From Phytophthora colocasiae (taxonomy: Eukaryota > Oomycota > Peronosporomycetes > Peronosporales > Peronosporaceae): a stretch of DNA of 64,000 nucleotides. Where the stretch lies: positions 310,001 to 374,000 of the forward strand of contig JAGKQI010000034.1 in the NCBI GenBank assembly GCA_018806915.1. Direction: 5' to 3'. Numbering within the stretch: the stretch's first letter is position 1; every line of letters begins with the position of its first letter. A program made the position numbers and the translations under genes. This document shows, one piece after another, positions 20,169 to 30,976 of this stretch. The notes under the pieces were generated by a model. It was given only the letters and a program-made list of their open reading frames with translations, made no database searches and was not told the DNA's origin.

Positions 20169-21890
20169 ATGTATCGAAGAAGGTCCACGACGATGGAGAG
20201 AAAGGAGCTGCTGGCGGGTGAAGACGCTGCCCTCATGGCCACTCCTCAAGTCTCCGCGTACGGACCTGCGACTCAGTTGCCAACGGATACCTCAGCCTCC
20301 GTCACCACGCACTCCGAAGGCGACGCTCTCGAAACCGCGTCACTCCTGTCGCAACCGCTTCTAGACTCTCCTGATTCCAATAGCTCAAGCGCCATGCAAA
20401 AGATTGGCAAGCAAGGAGCCATCGTGCTGCTATGCTGCATCAACCTGCTGAACTACATTGACCGTGGAATTATCCCAGGAGCTCCAGAGAAGTTTAACCA
20501 GTTTATCACGGACACCCTGGGTGTGAGTGTGCTGCGTCAATCCGTGTACTTCGGTCTACTCACGTCGGCCTTCATTGCCAGTTACTCCATCTTCTCCATT
20601 GCGTTCGGCTACTTTGCACTGACACACAGACCTTTCCGTATCATTGCACTGGGTATGACGGTGTGGGTGGTGGCCATGGTCATTTGTGGTATCGCTCAGT
20701 CCGCCGAGAGCTACTACGTGCTCATTATCGGTCGCCTTATCAGTGGTGTTGGTGAAGCCTCGTTTCAGTGCACGGCGACGCCTTTTATCAACTGCCACGC
20801 ACCTCCGGCCAAGCGCTCGCTGTATTTGGGCATCTACCTTGCCTCTATCACGGTGGGCACTGCTGTCGGCTATATCTACGGATCTATCTTTGCGAGCTCG
20901 AGCTTCGGTTGGGCCGGAGCCTACTACCTGGAGGGTCTTCTCATGATCGGATTCATTATCTGTTGTCTTACGATCGTGCCGGATGAGCTGAACCAGATCC
21001 CAACCAATGCGTCAGACGCAGAAGAGCTCGGCAACAATATGTCAGTGCACACCCCTGAAGACCTCGAGAAGGCTAGCGCAACCGCGTTCCTGGAAGACAA
21101 AGACCGCAGCTCGATCATGCCTAAGCCGTCGTTCTTTGTGGAGTGGTGGGCTATCTTCAGCAACGTGCCGTTCATGCTGATCATCCTTGGACACGCGGCC
21201 TACACGTTTTCGCTCGCGGCCATGAGCACCTTCAGCCCTGCTATCTTCATCGGCTTGGGGCTGTTCGAGAGCGAGACGACGGTGTCCCTTATGTTCGGCG
21301 GCCTTGTGGCGATCACCGGCACTATTGGTACACCTCTGGGAGGAATCCTGGTTGACTACCTCGCGAAGAAAAAACCCACCGAGATTGGCCGCCGCTGCAT
21401 GATCTCCGTACAAGCTCTATTCTACTTCATGCTTGCCGCAGTTGTGTTTGGACTCGTGATGGTGGTGTTCGCCAGCACCAAGATGTTGTGCCTGGTCTTC
21501 CTTACGTTGTGCCTCTTCTTCATGTGTGCACTGTCCGTGCCCGAGACTATTGCGGTGCTGGAGCTCTTCCCCAAGTCCCGACAGGCGATGGCCGTTGCAG
21601 CTAACACACTGATCATCCACGCGCTGGGAGATGTGCCGTCCCCTATCGTTCTCGGAGCTATTAAGGACTCTTGGGCTCCCCATTGTGGCACTGTGGAAAT
21701 TGACGGTGAAGCAAAGCTGAACCCGGACTGCTCACAAGACCACGCGGGACTACGTGATGTGCTGCTCTTTGCCGTCGTTTGGCTGGTGTGGGGCGTTATG
21801 CTCTGGGGTGCCTCTGTTATTGTTATGAAACGGAGACAGCAGGAGGACAAGCGCCGTGCGGCTCGTTCTGGTATGGTTGGTTCGTATTAA
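20169..21890 (+). CDS. Spinster-like major facilitator transporter
   Basis: The frame from the ATG at 20169 encodes about 573 residues with no intron (a second ATG at 20193 is possible). A soluble N-terminal tail of about 75 residues with Ser/Thr-rich and Leu-Leu motifs (ETASLLSQPLLDSP) may carry sorting signals. A typical 12-helix MFS core follows. The first helix contains CCINLLNYIDRGIIPG, the hallmark of the Spinster/Spns family (NYxDR), and helix 4-5 has IIGRLISGVGEASFQCTATPFI. The central cytosolic loop is acidic (about residues 280-340), and the tail is basic. Family members move sphingolipids or lysophospholipids from lysosome-type compartments or across the plasma membrane; the actual substrate here is inferred. 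It lies 6 kb from the serine palmitoyltransferase array and is convergent with centractin. Confidence 0.85.
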   Translation: MYRRRSTTMERKELLAGEDAALMATPQVSAYGPATQLPTDTSASVTTHSEGDALETASLLSQPLLDSPDSNSSSAMQKIGKQGAIVLLCCINLLNYIDRGIIPGAPEKFNQFITDTLGVSVLRQSVYFGLLTSAFIASYSIFSIAFGYFALTHRPFRIIALGMTVWVVAMVICGIAQSAESYYVLIIGRLISGVGEASFQCTATPFINCHAPPAKRSLYLGIYLASITVGTAVGYIYGSIFASSSFGWAGAYYLEGLLMIGFIICCLTIVPDELNQIPTNASDAEELGNNMSVHTPEDLEKASATAFLEDKDRSSIMPKPSFFVEWWAIFSNVPFMLIILGHAAYTFSLAAMSTFSPAIFIGLGLFESETTVSLMFGGLVAITGTIGTPLGGILVDYLAKKKPTEIGRRCMISVQALFYFMLAAVVFGLVMVVFASTKMLCLVFLTLCLFFMCALSVPETIAVLELFPKSRQAMAVAANTLIIHALGDVPSPIVLGAIKDSWAPHCGTVEIDGEAKLNPDCSQDHAGLRDVLLFAVVWLVWGVMLWGASVIVMKRRQQEDKRRAARSGMVGSY

Positions 21891-22146
21891 GACAGAGTAG
21901 TGATGCAATAGACGCTTTGTTTCCATCCATACATGCCTCCACTCAAGTCATTGTATGAATGTTTCTTCACCTGTATTACTTGCTTACCCATTCTCCTCCT
22001 CGTATCCTCTACTACACCAGAAAAGCAAACCACCTTGCTCACTCCTACGTCAAAACAACAGAAGCGAAGACTTTTCGCCGAAGAGCTACCAGACTGCCGA
22101 CAATGCCTTCCCTGTGTGTTCTGTATCTCCTCCGTCCTTTTGATGT

Positions 22147-23426
22147 CTACAGATTCTTGCGGTGTAGAATGGAAGCACCGTACTCCTCGTACTCGCTCTT
22201 GGTGATCCACATGTTCTTGAACGTTGCGAGCGAAGCCAAAATGGAGCCACCAATCCATGTAGAGTTGATGCGTGTAGGCGGTGCCGAGATGCGAATTTTA
22301 ATGTCCTTAGGCGCTTTCTTGCGCACTTCAGCGAGCAAACGGTCACCAAAGCCCGGAAAGAGCGTCGAGCCGCCAGAAAGGATAATTTGCGAGAAGAGAG
22401 TCTTACGAAGATCCATATCCGACTTCATAATGGCCTGTACCAGGCATTCATGCACACCACGTGCCTCAGAGCCGATAATTTCAGGTCGGAATAGCACTTC
22501 TGGCGCCCGGAACTTCTCAGGACCAATCTATCAACGACAAAATGACACACATCCGTTAAAATCGGGCCAAAAGACTGACCAAATATCAATGTCAAGTATC
22601 GTACGTTGAGCAGCGTGCCATCCGGCAGGTAGTACGCCGAGGTATCATCTCCAGAAGCGGTCGTCGACTTGGACTTGGCACTGAGCATGTCCTTCACAGC
22701 GAGCGCCGACTTTTCCGCCTCCAGCTGCTCCTCCTTGGTGGGGTTAAAGGCGACATAGCACAGCTTCTCCTTGATCTCCCGAACCACCTCCAATTCAGCT
22801 GACGTTTGGAAATTGTAACCTGCACGACGCAGCAACAACTGCAAGTGGCGAGTGACGTCCCGTCCGGCAATATCCATCCTGGTGATGGCGTGGGGTAGTG
22901 TGAAGCCTTCATAAACTGGAACCACATGAGCCACGCCATCTCCCACGTCCAGAACTACACCCGTAGTGCGACCTGAAGCGTACAAACTCAGCACAGCCTG
23001 TGGAGACACAAAGAGTGATGGTACGTTGAAAGCCTCGAAGAAAACTTCGCCCGCACGCTGGCGATTGGCCACGGGGTTCAACGGCGCCTCAGTGAGAAGC
23101 ACTGGATGATCCTCACTTTGCACGTTGAGCATCTCCTTGGAGTACACGTGCTGCCAGATACGATGCATACTGTTCCAGTCCGTGACAACACCGTGTTCCA
23201 TAGCATATTGGATCTTGAACAGGCCGCGATGGTGCTGCACTCGGTTTCCCACAAACACGTCTCCTCCTTCGTAGGCGCCTCCAGCCATCATTCGCGTGTG
23301 CTTGGTCGTACCCACGTAGGACGGGAACACCACTTGAGGTGTCTCTCCGCCTGCAAAGCCTGCCTTCATGCTTCCGCTGCCATTGTCGATCACCAGGGGC
23401 TGGTTGCCCAGCACCTCACTCGCCAT
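22147..23426 (-). CDS. Centractin (actin-related protein 1)
   Basis: Two exons, 23426-22605 and 22527-22147, are joined by a phase-0 GT-AG intron of 77 bp; together they encode about 400 residues. The N-terminus has the actin phosphate loop ([15 protein letters not shown]). The ARP1-specific stretches are clear: [51 protein letters not shown] and [30 protein letters not shown]. The protein ends [15 protein letters not shown], close to the usual centractin C-terminus. A Ser/Lys-rich insertion of about 22 residues (about residues 240-262, [19 protein letters not shown]) before YYLPDGT is unusual for the family. Known role: it forms the short filament of dynactin, the dynein cofactor, in the cytoplasm. 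A divergent promoter is shared with symplekin. Confidence 0.93.
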
Positions 23427-23904
23427 CTTTACTATGTAGATGCGGGGGCTAAAATCCTATTGTAAGTACCCGCTTAGATTGACCAAAATAGGGTGCTATG
23501 GGGAAGAGAATGTAGACCCTATTTTGACAACGTAATTTACCCGTGAAAGTAGATATGATCGGGTTGTAAGGGAATCCAAATCCGATATAACAGGTCCTCG
23601 AATCCGATTGGCCACTCCATTAGGTGCGATTCTCATTGTAATTTTTCGCGTCGGATTCCGACGCGTAAATGTGATTTGGTCCCCCAGTTTGGGCACTAAA
23701 AATCCAGAACAAAACCGGAGGCCTTGTGGACCCCCTGTATTGGTCAGTGTGGACACAAGTGTCCAATTCAAACTGCCACCTCAACTAGTTAAACAAACTG
23801 AAAACAAAGTGACTAGTGACAGTTAGTACCGGACAGAGATTTCCAACGACCATCACTCTTTTTACTTATTGGGGAGCCAATACAAATCCAAGCAGGCGGG
23901 GACT
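23427..23904. promoter_or_regulatory. Bidirectional promoter region between centractin and symplekin
   Basis: The two start codons diverge across about 480 bp. I see no other gene. Near the symplekin side there is a pyrimidine-rich CATCACTCTTTTTACTT stretch just upstream of the ATG, which resembles the pyrimidine-rich initiator of oomycete promoters; this is a weak resemblance only. The palindrome GTCGGATTCCGAC lies near 23650. Confidence 0.4.
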
Positions 23905-26900
23905 ATGGACGGCGCGGAGCGAGAGGTAGCGGCGCTGCTGGGGCAGGTGCAGAGCGCGCAGAGCAATGGCGAGCAGATGGATCTATTCAGGCACGTGCAG
24001 GAGATCGTGACGCACCGCGATCCGTCGGGCCCCGAGCGACGTGTGCTGCGTGGAGTCTTACCGCTGTTGGGACAGCTCTCGCAGCTCCAGAATTCGGCGT
24101 TGGTGGCGGCAATTCTACAGTTAGTAGCACAGGAAGCTTCAGCTGCGGCAAGCGCAGTCACCTCGGCGTCAAGTGCGGCTGTGGACGTAGCTTCTGCACT
24201 TTTAACGGGACTTTACGAGGTCTGCCATACTGTACTGCTGCTCAGCTACTCGAGCGAGAAGAACGTCGTGCTGGCACTTCAATTGGCGCTCAGAAATCTT
24301 CACTCAAGTTTCCAAGTCGTACTGAGAGCCGACAGTATCGAGAACCAAGATATCGCGCCTAGGAGCTGTTGGGACGCCACGATCCGCTGTATTGAGGCAT
24401 CAGCTAACATTGTGGCCAATTCTCCCGAAGCAGGGGATAATAATCGGAGTACTATGGTCTGGCTACAAGCGTGGAAAGTGGTGGAAACCGGCGTGATGCT
24501 TTTCAGTACATCTCAGGACGCATCCGTGTACAGAGATCCAATGAGATCCAACGTACAACCGAACGTCTGCAGTTTGGATCGATTGAGTACTGGGAGCCAA
24601 GGGATTCTCATTAAAAAACAGCTCGAAGATTTCGGAGTTTTCTTATTGCAGAGACTTAGTGGAGTGGTGGGTGCTGTGGCTGAAAACAAACTGACGCTCG
24701 GAAGACGGGAGCTGAGTGTCGTGGTCAATTCGCTATCACTTCTTGCGGCTGTACGGCCGCAGCACATGCCCCATATTCTACCAAGGCTGATTGCGTTGTC
24801 AAATAGCGTAGCGACTCCAGGATCGGAGAATGCTGTGCTGCAGAAGACGTTGACGGCCAACTTAGTGAAGCTGCTCAGCCACCCCTCAGCACAGTCGTTT
24901 GCAGATGAGGTGACGGATATTTTAATTGCTGTGGGTGCGTCTCAACGCGCATTTGCTGCAATTAGTAAAAGCAAGGAACAGCGGAGGAGGTACACGAAAG
25001 CGCCGACAGAGGCCTCGCTGCGCAGAGCCAGAATCGGTAAGCGTACAGCAGCACAGTCGATCACAGAGAGAGTGGAAAATGCGAACGCTCACGCTAAGCG
25101 CCGGCGTGTAAATCTGTCGGGTTCTTCGGCCCCGATTTCAAAAGAAAAGATGACGCACGACGGAATTGTGAATATGCAAGCCGTGGAGGTCGCTAACCTC
25201 GTACTGGAGAGTTTCGCTTCTGATATGCCCACGCCTGCGCCATCAAACCTCCAATTGGAGCTTGTTCCCAGCGCGTTAAAAACTCGAATGTCTGCACTTC
25301 TGGCAAAGCTTGCAACTCCTTCCTCGGCGTTGGCGATTGAGAAAAGCGCCAAGCGAATGCGAGACCCTCGACTTAGGCGTGATCCTAGGCTGCAGTCTCA
25401 GGGCAAGGAACAGCCAGCACTTGTGCCGATTTTTGATGAAACATCCATTGAAGAAGTAAGTGATTGGATATCGAAGAATGCTGCCACGATCGCGGAGCCG
25501 CTTGTGTCTGTCTCTGAGGACAACATCGTTCAGGTGCATTTGAAATTGGAAACGGCTGCGTGGCAACACGAAATGGCAATCGATGCAATGGTTCGGATCT
25601 TGGAAAATGAATACGGGGTTAAAATCCGGGGTGACGAGGCATTACGAGAGGGGGTTGTATGTCGGCTCGCATCAAGCCCGTGGCTTCTTAGTACTGACGA
25701 AGGCAACAAACCAGTGGTAGACACGTCGGAGAAGCTGCCGTTTGTCTACCAGAAGATTTTGGATTTTGTGTTGGGTGATTACTCTGTGCGCTCAACGCTG
25801 GCAACAAACTTGCTGTGTCAAGAATATATTCGTGCCACAGCTTCGCAACTCAGCACAGTCACCGATGAGAGCGCAGTTATTCCTCCTGGAACCACTGATT
25901 ACCGGACTTACCGGAAATCAGTGCATTACTTTTTCGACGCGCTGCAGAAGAAGATGGATTTGTCATCTTCGGCAGACAAGAAGATGTTTGGTAGTCTGGT
26001 AGCACAACTGCCCCAGATTCCTGTCGAGATCCTTCGCATTATCACATCGCTGTTTAGCGAAAAGGCTGGAATTGTACTCGCCATCACACTGTTGCGTGAT
26101 CTGACTAAGGAACGGAAGGCATGCCAAGGACCGTGTCTTCAACTCCTATTGCGCTACACGTGCCACGAAGACGAGCACTATCGCAATTCTACTATCCGAT
26201 GTGTAGCTAACCAACTTTACGGTATCAGCGCTCTAAAGCCAGACATCGAGGATTTCGCGATCAAATTGGTCAATTTATTGCGGGAATCAGTAAAAACTGG
26301 TGACTCAAGCGCGGCAGATGAGGATGAGGCTATGCCTGAGTCTGCAAGCGATGCTGGCAATACTGAGAAGGATAACCATAGCGTCGAAGTTCCTACCGCT
26401 GAAGTAATGAAGAAAGAAGGTACCTGGCTGCAGAATCAGGTGTCAAAAATTGAGCTTGCTGAAAAGGACTCGAGTCGTGAGCTCTGCACTTATGCAGACG
26501 AAGTACAAGGTGAAACTGACCTGTCAAAGTCTTTGGAGAACGAACCCGAGATGCTGCGTCGATTGGAACTTTACCTGGCTTTGTGTGCGAAGAAGCCATC
26601 TCTGCTAACGCACTTAGTTGCAACGTATGCGTATGCATCCGAGGCAGTTCGCCAAGTGATCTTCCGTGCCATTGAAAAGCTCATTAAACATCTCAAGCAA
26701 CGTGGAAGTGTCAACGTCGTTGCGCAGCTTCATGGATATGAACCGAACGCTCTTGGATTGGTCTGCCACATCATTCAGATCCTGTCGACCCGTGGGCGAC
26801 CTAACGAATCAAGCTCGTCGGCGACTGACGAGCTCGTCCAACAAATTTTGGATCTGTACCACAGCCACGAACACATTCCAGACTCTATATCGGTTCTCAT

Positions 26901-27642
26901 CCCAGTGTTGCCCAGCATTCGTGGCGACGTCTTGTTTCCGTTGTTGCCTCAGCTGTTGTCGCTACCTCAAACTCGGCTGTCAGTCGCTATTACGCGGTTG
27001 TTAGAAGCTATGCCCCCACAAGTGGTTGCTCCAATTGACTTGTTGGTGGCACTTCATCACGTGGATTTAAAGAGCGAGCCGACCATGCAGAAGAAGGTTA
27101 TCAGCGCCATCAACTTTTGTGTGGAGCATCGTCACGCTTTTCCGTCGGACGTTCTTCTTCACGTGTGTCGCGTGCTGGTCCAGGAGGAGAAGATCTCGAA
27201 ACTCGCTCTTCGCACCCTCATCCTTAGTGTTACAGCCTACCCGACGCTGCAAAACGATATGGCATCTCTCCTCAATATTCTTATTGACAGGAGAGTGTGG
27301 GAGATGGAGGACGCATTGTGGAAGGGATTCGTCAAGTTCTCGGCACTTATTCAACCCGCGTCATTCCCGCTGCTGCTCCATAAACTGCCAGTGCCCCAGA
27401 TCACGATGGTGCTGAACGAAGAGAAAGAGTTGCGTGTCTTACTCCGTGAGTTTGCCTTCAGTGCTGGTCCTGGCGGTCAGCCAATGGATCTACCGTCTGA
27501 GCTCAACGCGCTTCTGGAAGATCCGAAGGAAGAAGGTAACGTTAAACCTACTGACAAGACTGATGAGTCAGTGGTGAAAGTAGAGAACACAGACTTCGTT
27601 AAAGTTGAACCTAACGAGGACGGTGGAGAAGTAACAGAATGA
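23905..27642 (+). CDS. Symplekin (Pta1-like) mRNA 3'-end processing scaffold
   Basis: An intronless frame from the ATG at 23905 encodes 1,245 residues. The N-terminal third is built of helical repeats of the symplekin/Pta1 type (VTHRDPSGPERRVLRGVLPLLGQL; MVWLQAWKVVETGV). A basic linker with a possible nuclear signal (NAHAKRRRVN; DPRLRRDPRL) follows at about residues 400-510. An acidic linker lies at about 805-880. The C-terminal third is the symplekin C-terminal domain (LYLALCAKKPSLLTHLVATYAYAS, ALGLVCHIIQILSTRGRPNE, LLEAMPPQVVAPIDLLVALH). Length agrees with animal and plant symplekins. Known role: nuclear scaffold that joins CPSF and CstF subunits in cleavage and polyadenylation. It is divergent from centractin and ends 175 bp from the convergent LCB2 gene. 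The last 40 residues are acidic. Confidence 0.9.
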   Translation: MDGAEREVAALLGQVQSAQSNGEQMDLFRHVQEIVTHRDPSGPERRVLRGVLPLLGQLSQLQNSALVAAILQLVAQEASAAASAVTSASSAAVDVASALLTGLYEVCHTVLLLSYSSEKNVVLALQLALRNLHSSFQVVLRADSIENQDIAPRSCWDATIRCIEASANIVANSPEAGDNNRSTMVWLQAWKVVETGVMLFSTSQDASVYRDPMRSNVQPNVCSLDRLSTGSQGILIKKQLEDFGVFLLQRLSGVVGAVAENKLTLGRRELSVVVNSLSLLAAVRPQHMPHILPRLIALSNSVATPGSENAVLQKTLTANLVKLLSHPSAQSFADEVTDILIAVGASQRAFAAISKSKEQRRRYTKAPTEASLRRARIGKRTAAQSITERVENANAHAKRRRVNLSGSSAPISKEKMTHDGIVNMQAVEVANLVLESFASDMPTPAPSNLQLELVPSALKTRMSALLAKLATPSSALAIEKSAKRMRDPRLRRDPRLQSQGKEQPALVPIFDETSIEEVSDWISKNAATIAEPLVSVSEDNIVQVHLKLETAAWQHEMAIDAMVRILENEYGVKIRGDEALREGVVCRLASSPWLLSTDEGNKPVVDTSEKLPFVYQKILDFVLGDYSVRSTLATNLLCQEYIRATASQLSTVTDESAVIPPGTTDYRTYRKSVHYFFDALQKKMDLSSSADKKMFGSLVAQLPQIPVEILRIITSLFSEKAGIVLAITLLRDLTKERKACQGPCLQLLLRYTCHEDEHYRNSTIRCVANQLYGISALKPDIEDFAIKLVNLLRESVKTGDSSAADEDEAMPESASDAGNTEKDNHSVEVPTAEVMKKEGTWLQNQVSKIELAEKDSSRELCTYADEVQGETDLSKSLENEPEMLRRLELYLALCAKKPSLLTHLVATYAYASEAVRQVIFRAIEKLIKHLKQRGSVNVVAQLHGYEPNALGLVCHIIQILSTRGRPNESSSSATDELVQQILDLYHSHEHIPDSISVLIPVLPSIRGDVLFPLLPQLLSLPQTRLSVAITRLLEAMPPQVVAPIDLLVALHHVDLKSEPTMQKKVISAINFCVEHRHAFPSDVLLHVCRVLVQEEKISKLALRTLILSVTAYPTLQNDMASLLNILIDRRVWEMEDALWKGFVKFSALIQPASFPLLLHKLPVPQITMVLNEEKELRVLLREFAFSAGPGGQPMDLPSELNALLEDPKEEGNVKPTDKTDESVVKVENTDFVKVEPNEDGGEVTE

Positions 27643-27817
27643 GAAGAATGATCTTTCTAGAGTGTAGTTAGCTTCAGGAACACAACGTTAGAAACAAGAA
27701 GAAAAAGCTGTGCAGACTACGCTCTTCTCGATGCAATTTACTTTGGCATTAGTGCGTTATTACTTGTATCATGTACGGCTCAATCCGTGTCTGCGCATCT
27801 AATGCTGTTAGCAGCTC

Positions 27818-29272
27818 TTAGCCGCAGGTGTGGCTGTTGTAGCGAACGTGGCAGATCTCACTCACTTCCTCAATAGCTTTCAGGGCTTCGTCCATATCCT
27901 CCTTTGTATGTGCTGCAGAGATACAGAATCGCACTCGAGATAGCAAGAGTGGCGTGGCAGGGAAACCAACCGTCACCACAGCTAAGTTGCGCTTCAAGCA
28001 CTCGCGAGAGTACTCTCCAACCTTGGACATGTGGTAAAGCATCACCGGAATCACAGGCGAGTCGAAGTCTCCGAGTGTGATCACTCCCATGTCGATCAGC
28101 TTCTGACGAAAGTAGTTACTGTTCTCACGCAACGAGTCAAGTTTATTCTTCCCAATATCTGACCCATCCAGCCCTGCAATAATGTTCAATGCCGTCAGGA
28201 TCTGTTGGGCAATGACTGGGGACAAACTCGTCGCGTAGATAGCACCAGCGCTTGAATTGCGGATGAAGCTGATGATCTCCTCCGATGCAGCGATGTATCC
28301 GCCCATTCCACCGAAACTCTTGGTGAACGTACCCATGAGAATATCGATCTCACTCGGGTCCACACCAGCGTACTCGCAAATACCACGTCCAGTCTTGCCT
28401 AGCGCACCAATACTGTGGGCCTCATCTACGTAGATATATGCCTTGTATTTCTTAGTGACGTCCACCATCTCGCGAAGACGAACGATCTCTCCCTCCATCG
28501 AATAAATGCCTTCAATCATCACCATGATCTTCTTCCAAGCACGGTGCGTACGAGGTTGTCCTTCTGCGATTTTAACACGCAGCACTTCTTCCAAATGCTC
28601 GGGGTCATTGTGTCTAAACACACCCACGGATGCACCTGATGCACGTGCTCCATTCACAATAGATGTATGGTTTAGAGCATCACTTAGAATGAGAGTTCCT
28701 TTGCCCATCAGCGCCGGAATACTCGTCGCATTGGTAGCGTAGCCCATGTTGTACACGATAGCCGCCTCTTTGCCGATGAACTTGGCCACTGCCTTTTCCA
28801 GTGCAATGTGCACTGACGTAGTGCCAAATTCCATGGGAGGAACAGTTGAAGCCAATGAGAACTGCTTCACTGACTCGAGAACCTCGTGACTGCATGTGTT
28901 CATCCAATCGTCCGCAAAGCCCAAATAGTTGTATGAGCCAAGGTTCAGACACCGTTGTGGCGGCTCGTCCAAGTGCACAAACGTCTTGTTCCCGTCCGAG
29001 GACTTGCGCTTGATGAGGTCAATATGAGCCCCAGGAGCTCCTGTCACTGGGCGGTTGAAAACGTCCTGTACGCGGTGATACAGCCGACGGGTGTAGAAAC
29101 TCTCCCAGGCGATGAGCAGCTTGGCCAGGCCGGAACGCGCCTCCTCCGAGCGATACCGGGAGACGCCAGATATGCTGGCCGCGATGTCGCGCACGTGGCC
29201 GAAGGTGATAAGGATCGAGTACTGCAAGAAGCACATGATGGCCGGGAACCACGGCACGTGCTCGGCCGCCAT
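27818..29272 (-). CDS. Serine palmitoyltransferase subunit 2 (LCB2), intronless copy 1
   Basis: A single exon from the ATG at 29272 (MAAEHVPWFPAIM) encodes 484 residues. The N-terminus has a membrane segment (AIMCFLQYSILITFGHVRDI). The rest is an alpha-oxoamine synthase fold: CLNLGSYNYLGFADDW, VYNMGYATNATSIPAL, NHTSIVNGARASG, YVDEAHSIGALGKTGRG with the PLP-contacting Asp and His, and GTFTKSFGGMGGYIAA with the PLP-binding Lys. The lysine marks it as the catalytic LCB2 rather than LCB1 subunit. Known role: it condenses serine with palmitoyl-CoA at the endoplasmic reticulum, the first step of sphingolipid synthesis, with LCB1. Copy 3 at 34884-36423 is closely related but has an intron that is absent here, at the codon for Gly in GAPGAHIDL. 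The copy looks intact. Confidence 0.93.
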   Translation of the reverse strand: MAAEHVPWFPAIMCFLQYSILITFGHVRDIAASISGVSRYRSEEARSGLAKLLIAWESFYTRRLYHRVQDVFNRPVTGAPGAHIDLIKRKSSDGNKTFVHLDEPPQRCLNLGSYNYLGFADDWMNTCSHEVLESVKQFSLASTVPPMEFGTTSVHIALEKAVAKFIGKEAAIVYNMGYATNATSIPALMGKGTLILSDALNHTSIVNGARASGASVGVFRHNDPEHLEEVLRVKIAEGQPRTHRAWKKIMVMIEGIYSMEGEIVRLREMVDVTKKYKAYIYVDEAHSIGALGKTGRGICEYAGVDPSEIDILMGTFTKSFGGMGGYIAASEEIISFIRNSSAGAIYATSLSPVIAQQILTALNIIAGLDGSDIGKNKLDSLRENSNYFRQKLIDMGVITLGDFDSPVIPVMLYHMSKVGEYSRECLKRNLAVVTVGFPATPLLLSRVRFCISAAHTKEDMDEALKAIEEVSEICHVRYNSHTCG

Positions 29273-29519
29273 GGTGAGCAATGGCGAACAAGGTACAGTA
29301 ACAGGCGAGTTTCTGAATGAGCAGATCACTTGACCCCCGGGACACGCCGCTTTGGGACACGTCTCTTCTCAAAGCGACAACGACCAACGGAGAGGTGAAC
29401 AACACTGGGGTAAACGCCGCAACCGCTGCGGGCCTTTCGCTGTTCCCTGCAAGCATTGACGTGGCGAAAGCTCACTTGACAATCATGAAGAAGACGTACG
29501 TGTACTGGTGAACTATCTC
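29273..29519. other. Upstream region of LCB2 copy 1
   Basis: This short spacer holds the promoter of copy 1 and the tail of the copy 2 pseudogene. No other feature was seen. Confidence 0.4.
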
Positions 29520-30357
29520 TTCTGTTAGCCGCAGCTATGGCTGCTGTAGCGGATACGGTACTCTTCGCTAAGTCCGTAAAGCTTCGTCTAGATTGATCTC
29601 TTTCGTGTGAGCTGCCGAAATGCAAAAGCGCACACGGGACAACAAGAACGGCGTCGCAGGGAACGCCACACTAACGATAGCCAAGTTCTTACTGAAACAT
29701 GCGCGAGAATAGTCGGCAATCTTGGACAAAACGTAGAGCATGACTGGAATCACGGGGGAATCGAAGTCGCCTAACGTCACGAGACCCATGTCTAGTTGCT
29801 ATTCTCGCGGAGAGATGCGATTTTCTCCCACCCCGCCACAATGTTCAGCGCTGTCCAAACTTGTTGCACGATAACTGGGGATAAAACCCGTATCGTAGAT
29901 TGAACCAGAGCTTGAACACCGAATGAAGGAAATGATCTCCTTCGATGCTGCAACTTATCCGCCCATAGCAAAAAAAAAAACTCTTGGAGAATGTGCCCAT
30001 TAAGATGTCGATCTCACTTGGATCTACGCCCGAGTGGGCTCTCCTCAAGGAGAGCTCCGGTTTTTGCTATTGTCAACTTTCATTGTGAAATTTGACAGAC
30101 AAAGCGTTTCGTACTCTCGACCAGCATATGATGTACATTAGTTTGTTCGGTAAAATCACAAGTATCGCTCCGGTTTTGCCTCAGGAACTAAAAAGTGATT
30201 GTTATTACACTTGCTGTTTGTATGCTTTAAAAGTATAGTTCCGGTTTCATTTCTCTCACACCAACCACTGCCAACCACCCACTCCCCCTCCTCGAGTCAT
30301 TTTACGATTTCCAGTGACCAGTCCCCCAAGCATCAGCGCGCCTCCCCTCCAGCCCCC

Positions 30358-30612
30358 ATGTCCAGCCACCTGAGCCATCACTATGCCCCCCTCCCTACCG
30401 AACAATACGATCTCAATGCCGTCGTTGCATTGACAGCGGATGAGATGGGGGCTGTGAGGTGGTGGCAAGAAGCAGGCGTCCTGGAGCGGGAGATGTACTG
30501 CCCAGGATGCAGGCAGCTCATGCGCGTCAAAACGTCGGCTAAGAAGCCGACGTGGAGATGTAGCAAGAGTAAAAAGCATGAAAACGGTAAAGAAGTTGTA
30601 TTAGTATGCTAA
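30358..30612 (+). pseudogene. Merlin-like transposase N-terminal fragment with zinc ribbon
   Basis: From the ATG at 30358, 84 codons can be read. The end contains a zinc-ribbon motif typical of IS1595/Merlin transposases: YCPGCRQLM (Cx2C), then KPTWRCSKSKKH with the second Cys and a basic tail. The frame ends at 30612, before the catalytic domain. The catalytic C-terminal part follows at 30708-30976 in another frame, and the central part with the first catalytic Asp is missing. A longer frame starting at 30199 is open but looks like 5' untranslated sequence. Confidence 0.65.
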
Positions 30613-30707
30613 CAAACACTTGGCTCCGATATGTTCGCGACCTGAAAGGAAAACAAAACAGGGCACCAGGCTACGTACTCTAGCAAACAACCCCAAGCTA
30701 GCAGACA

Positions 30708-30976
30708 TGAGTTACAACCACAAATATGTCAACCACACCGAAAACTACGTCAACCCAGAAGATGGTACGCACACAAACACTATAGAAGGCCTGTGGGAAA
30801 TTCATATCAAGCGCCATATCAAGAACATGCGCGGTATGAAAAAATCCGAGTTGAACGGATACATCGACGAGTACATATGGAGATGCTGGTATTTCCCTAA
30901 GAAGGCGTCGACAGCTCAGATCATGAGTGGGTTAATGCAGTTAATTAAAAAAACACGGTTCATAATTTGTCTCTAA
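30708..30976 (+). pseudogene. Merlin-like transposase C-terminal DDE fragment
   Basis: The reading MSYNHKYVNHTENYVNPEDG, then THTNTIEGLWEIHIKRHI, then ELNGYIDEYIWRCWYF matches the last part of the ISXO2/IS1595-like DDE domain shared with eukaryotic Merlin elements. The catalytic Glu of the NTIE motif and the YxDEY/WR segment are present. The open frame extends from 30620 to 30976. Because the upstream catalytic half is absent, this copy cannot encode a complete transposase. Confidence 0.7.

Noticed and set aside
29317..29511. A 64-codon ORF upstream of LCB2 copy 1
   Set aside because: Short, no domain, and lies in the promoter region; too weak to call.
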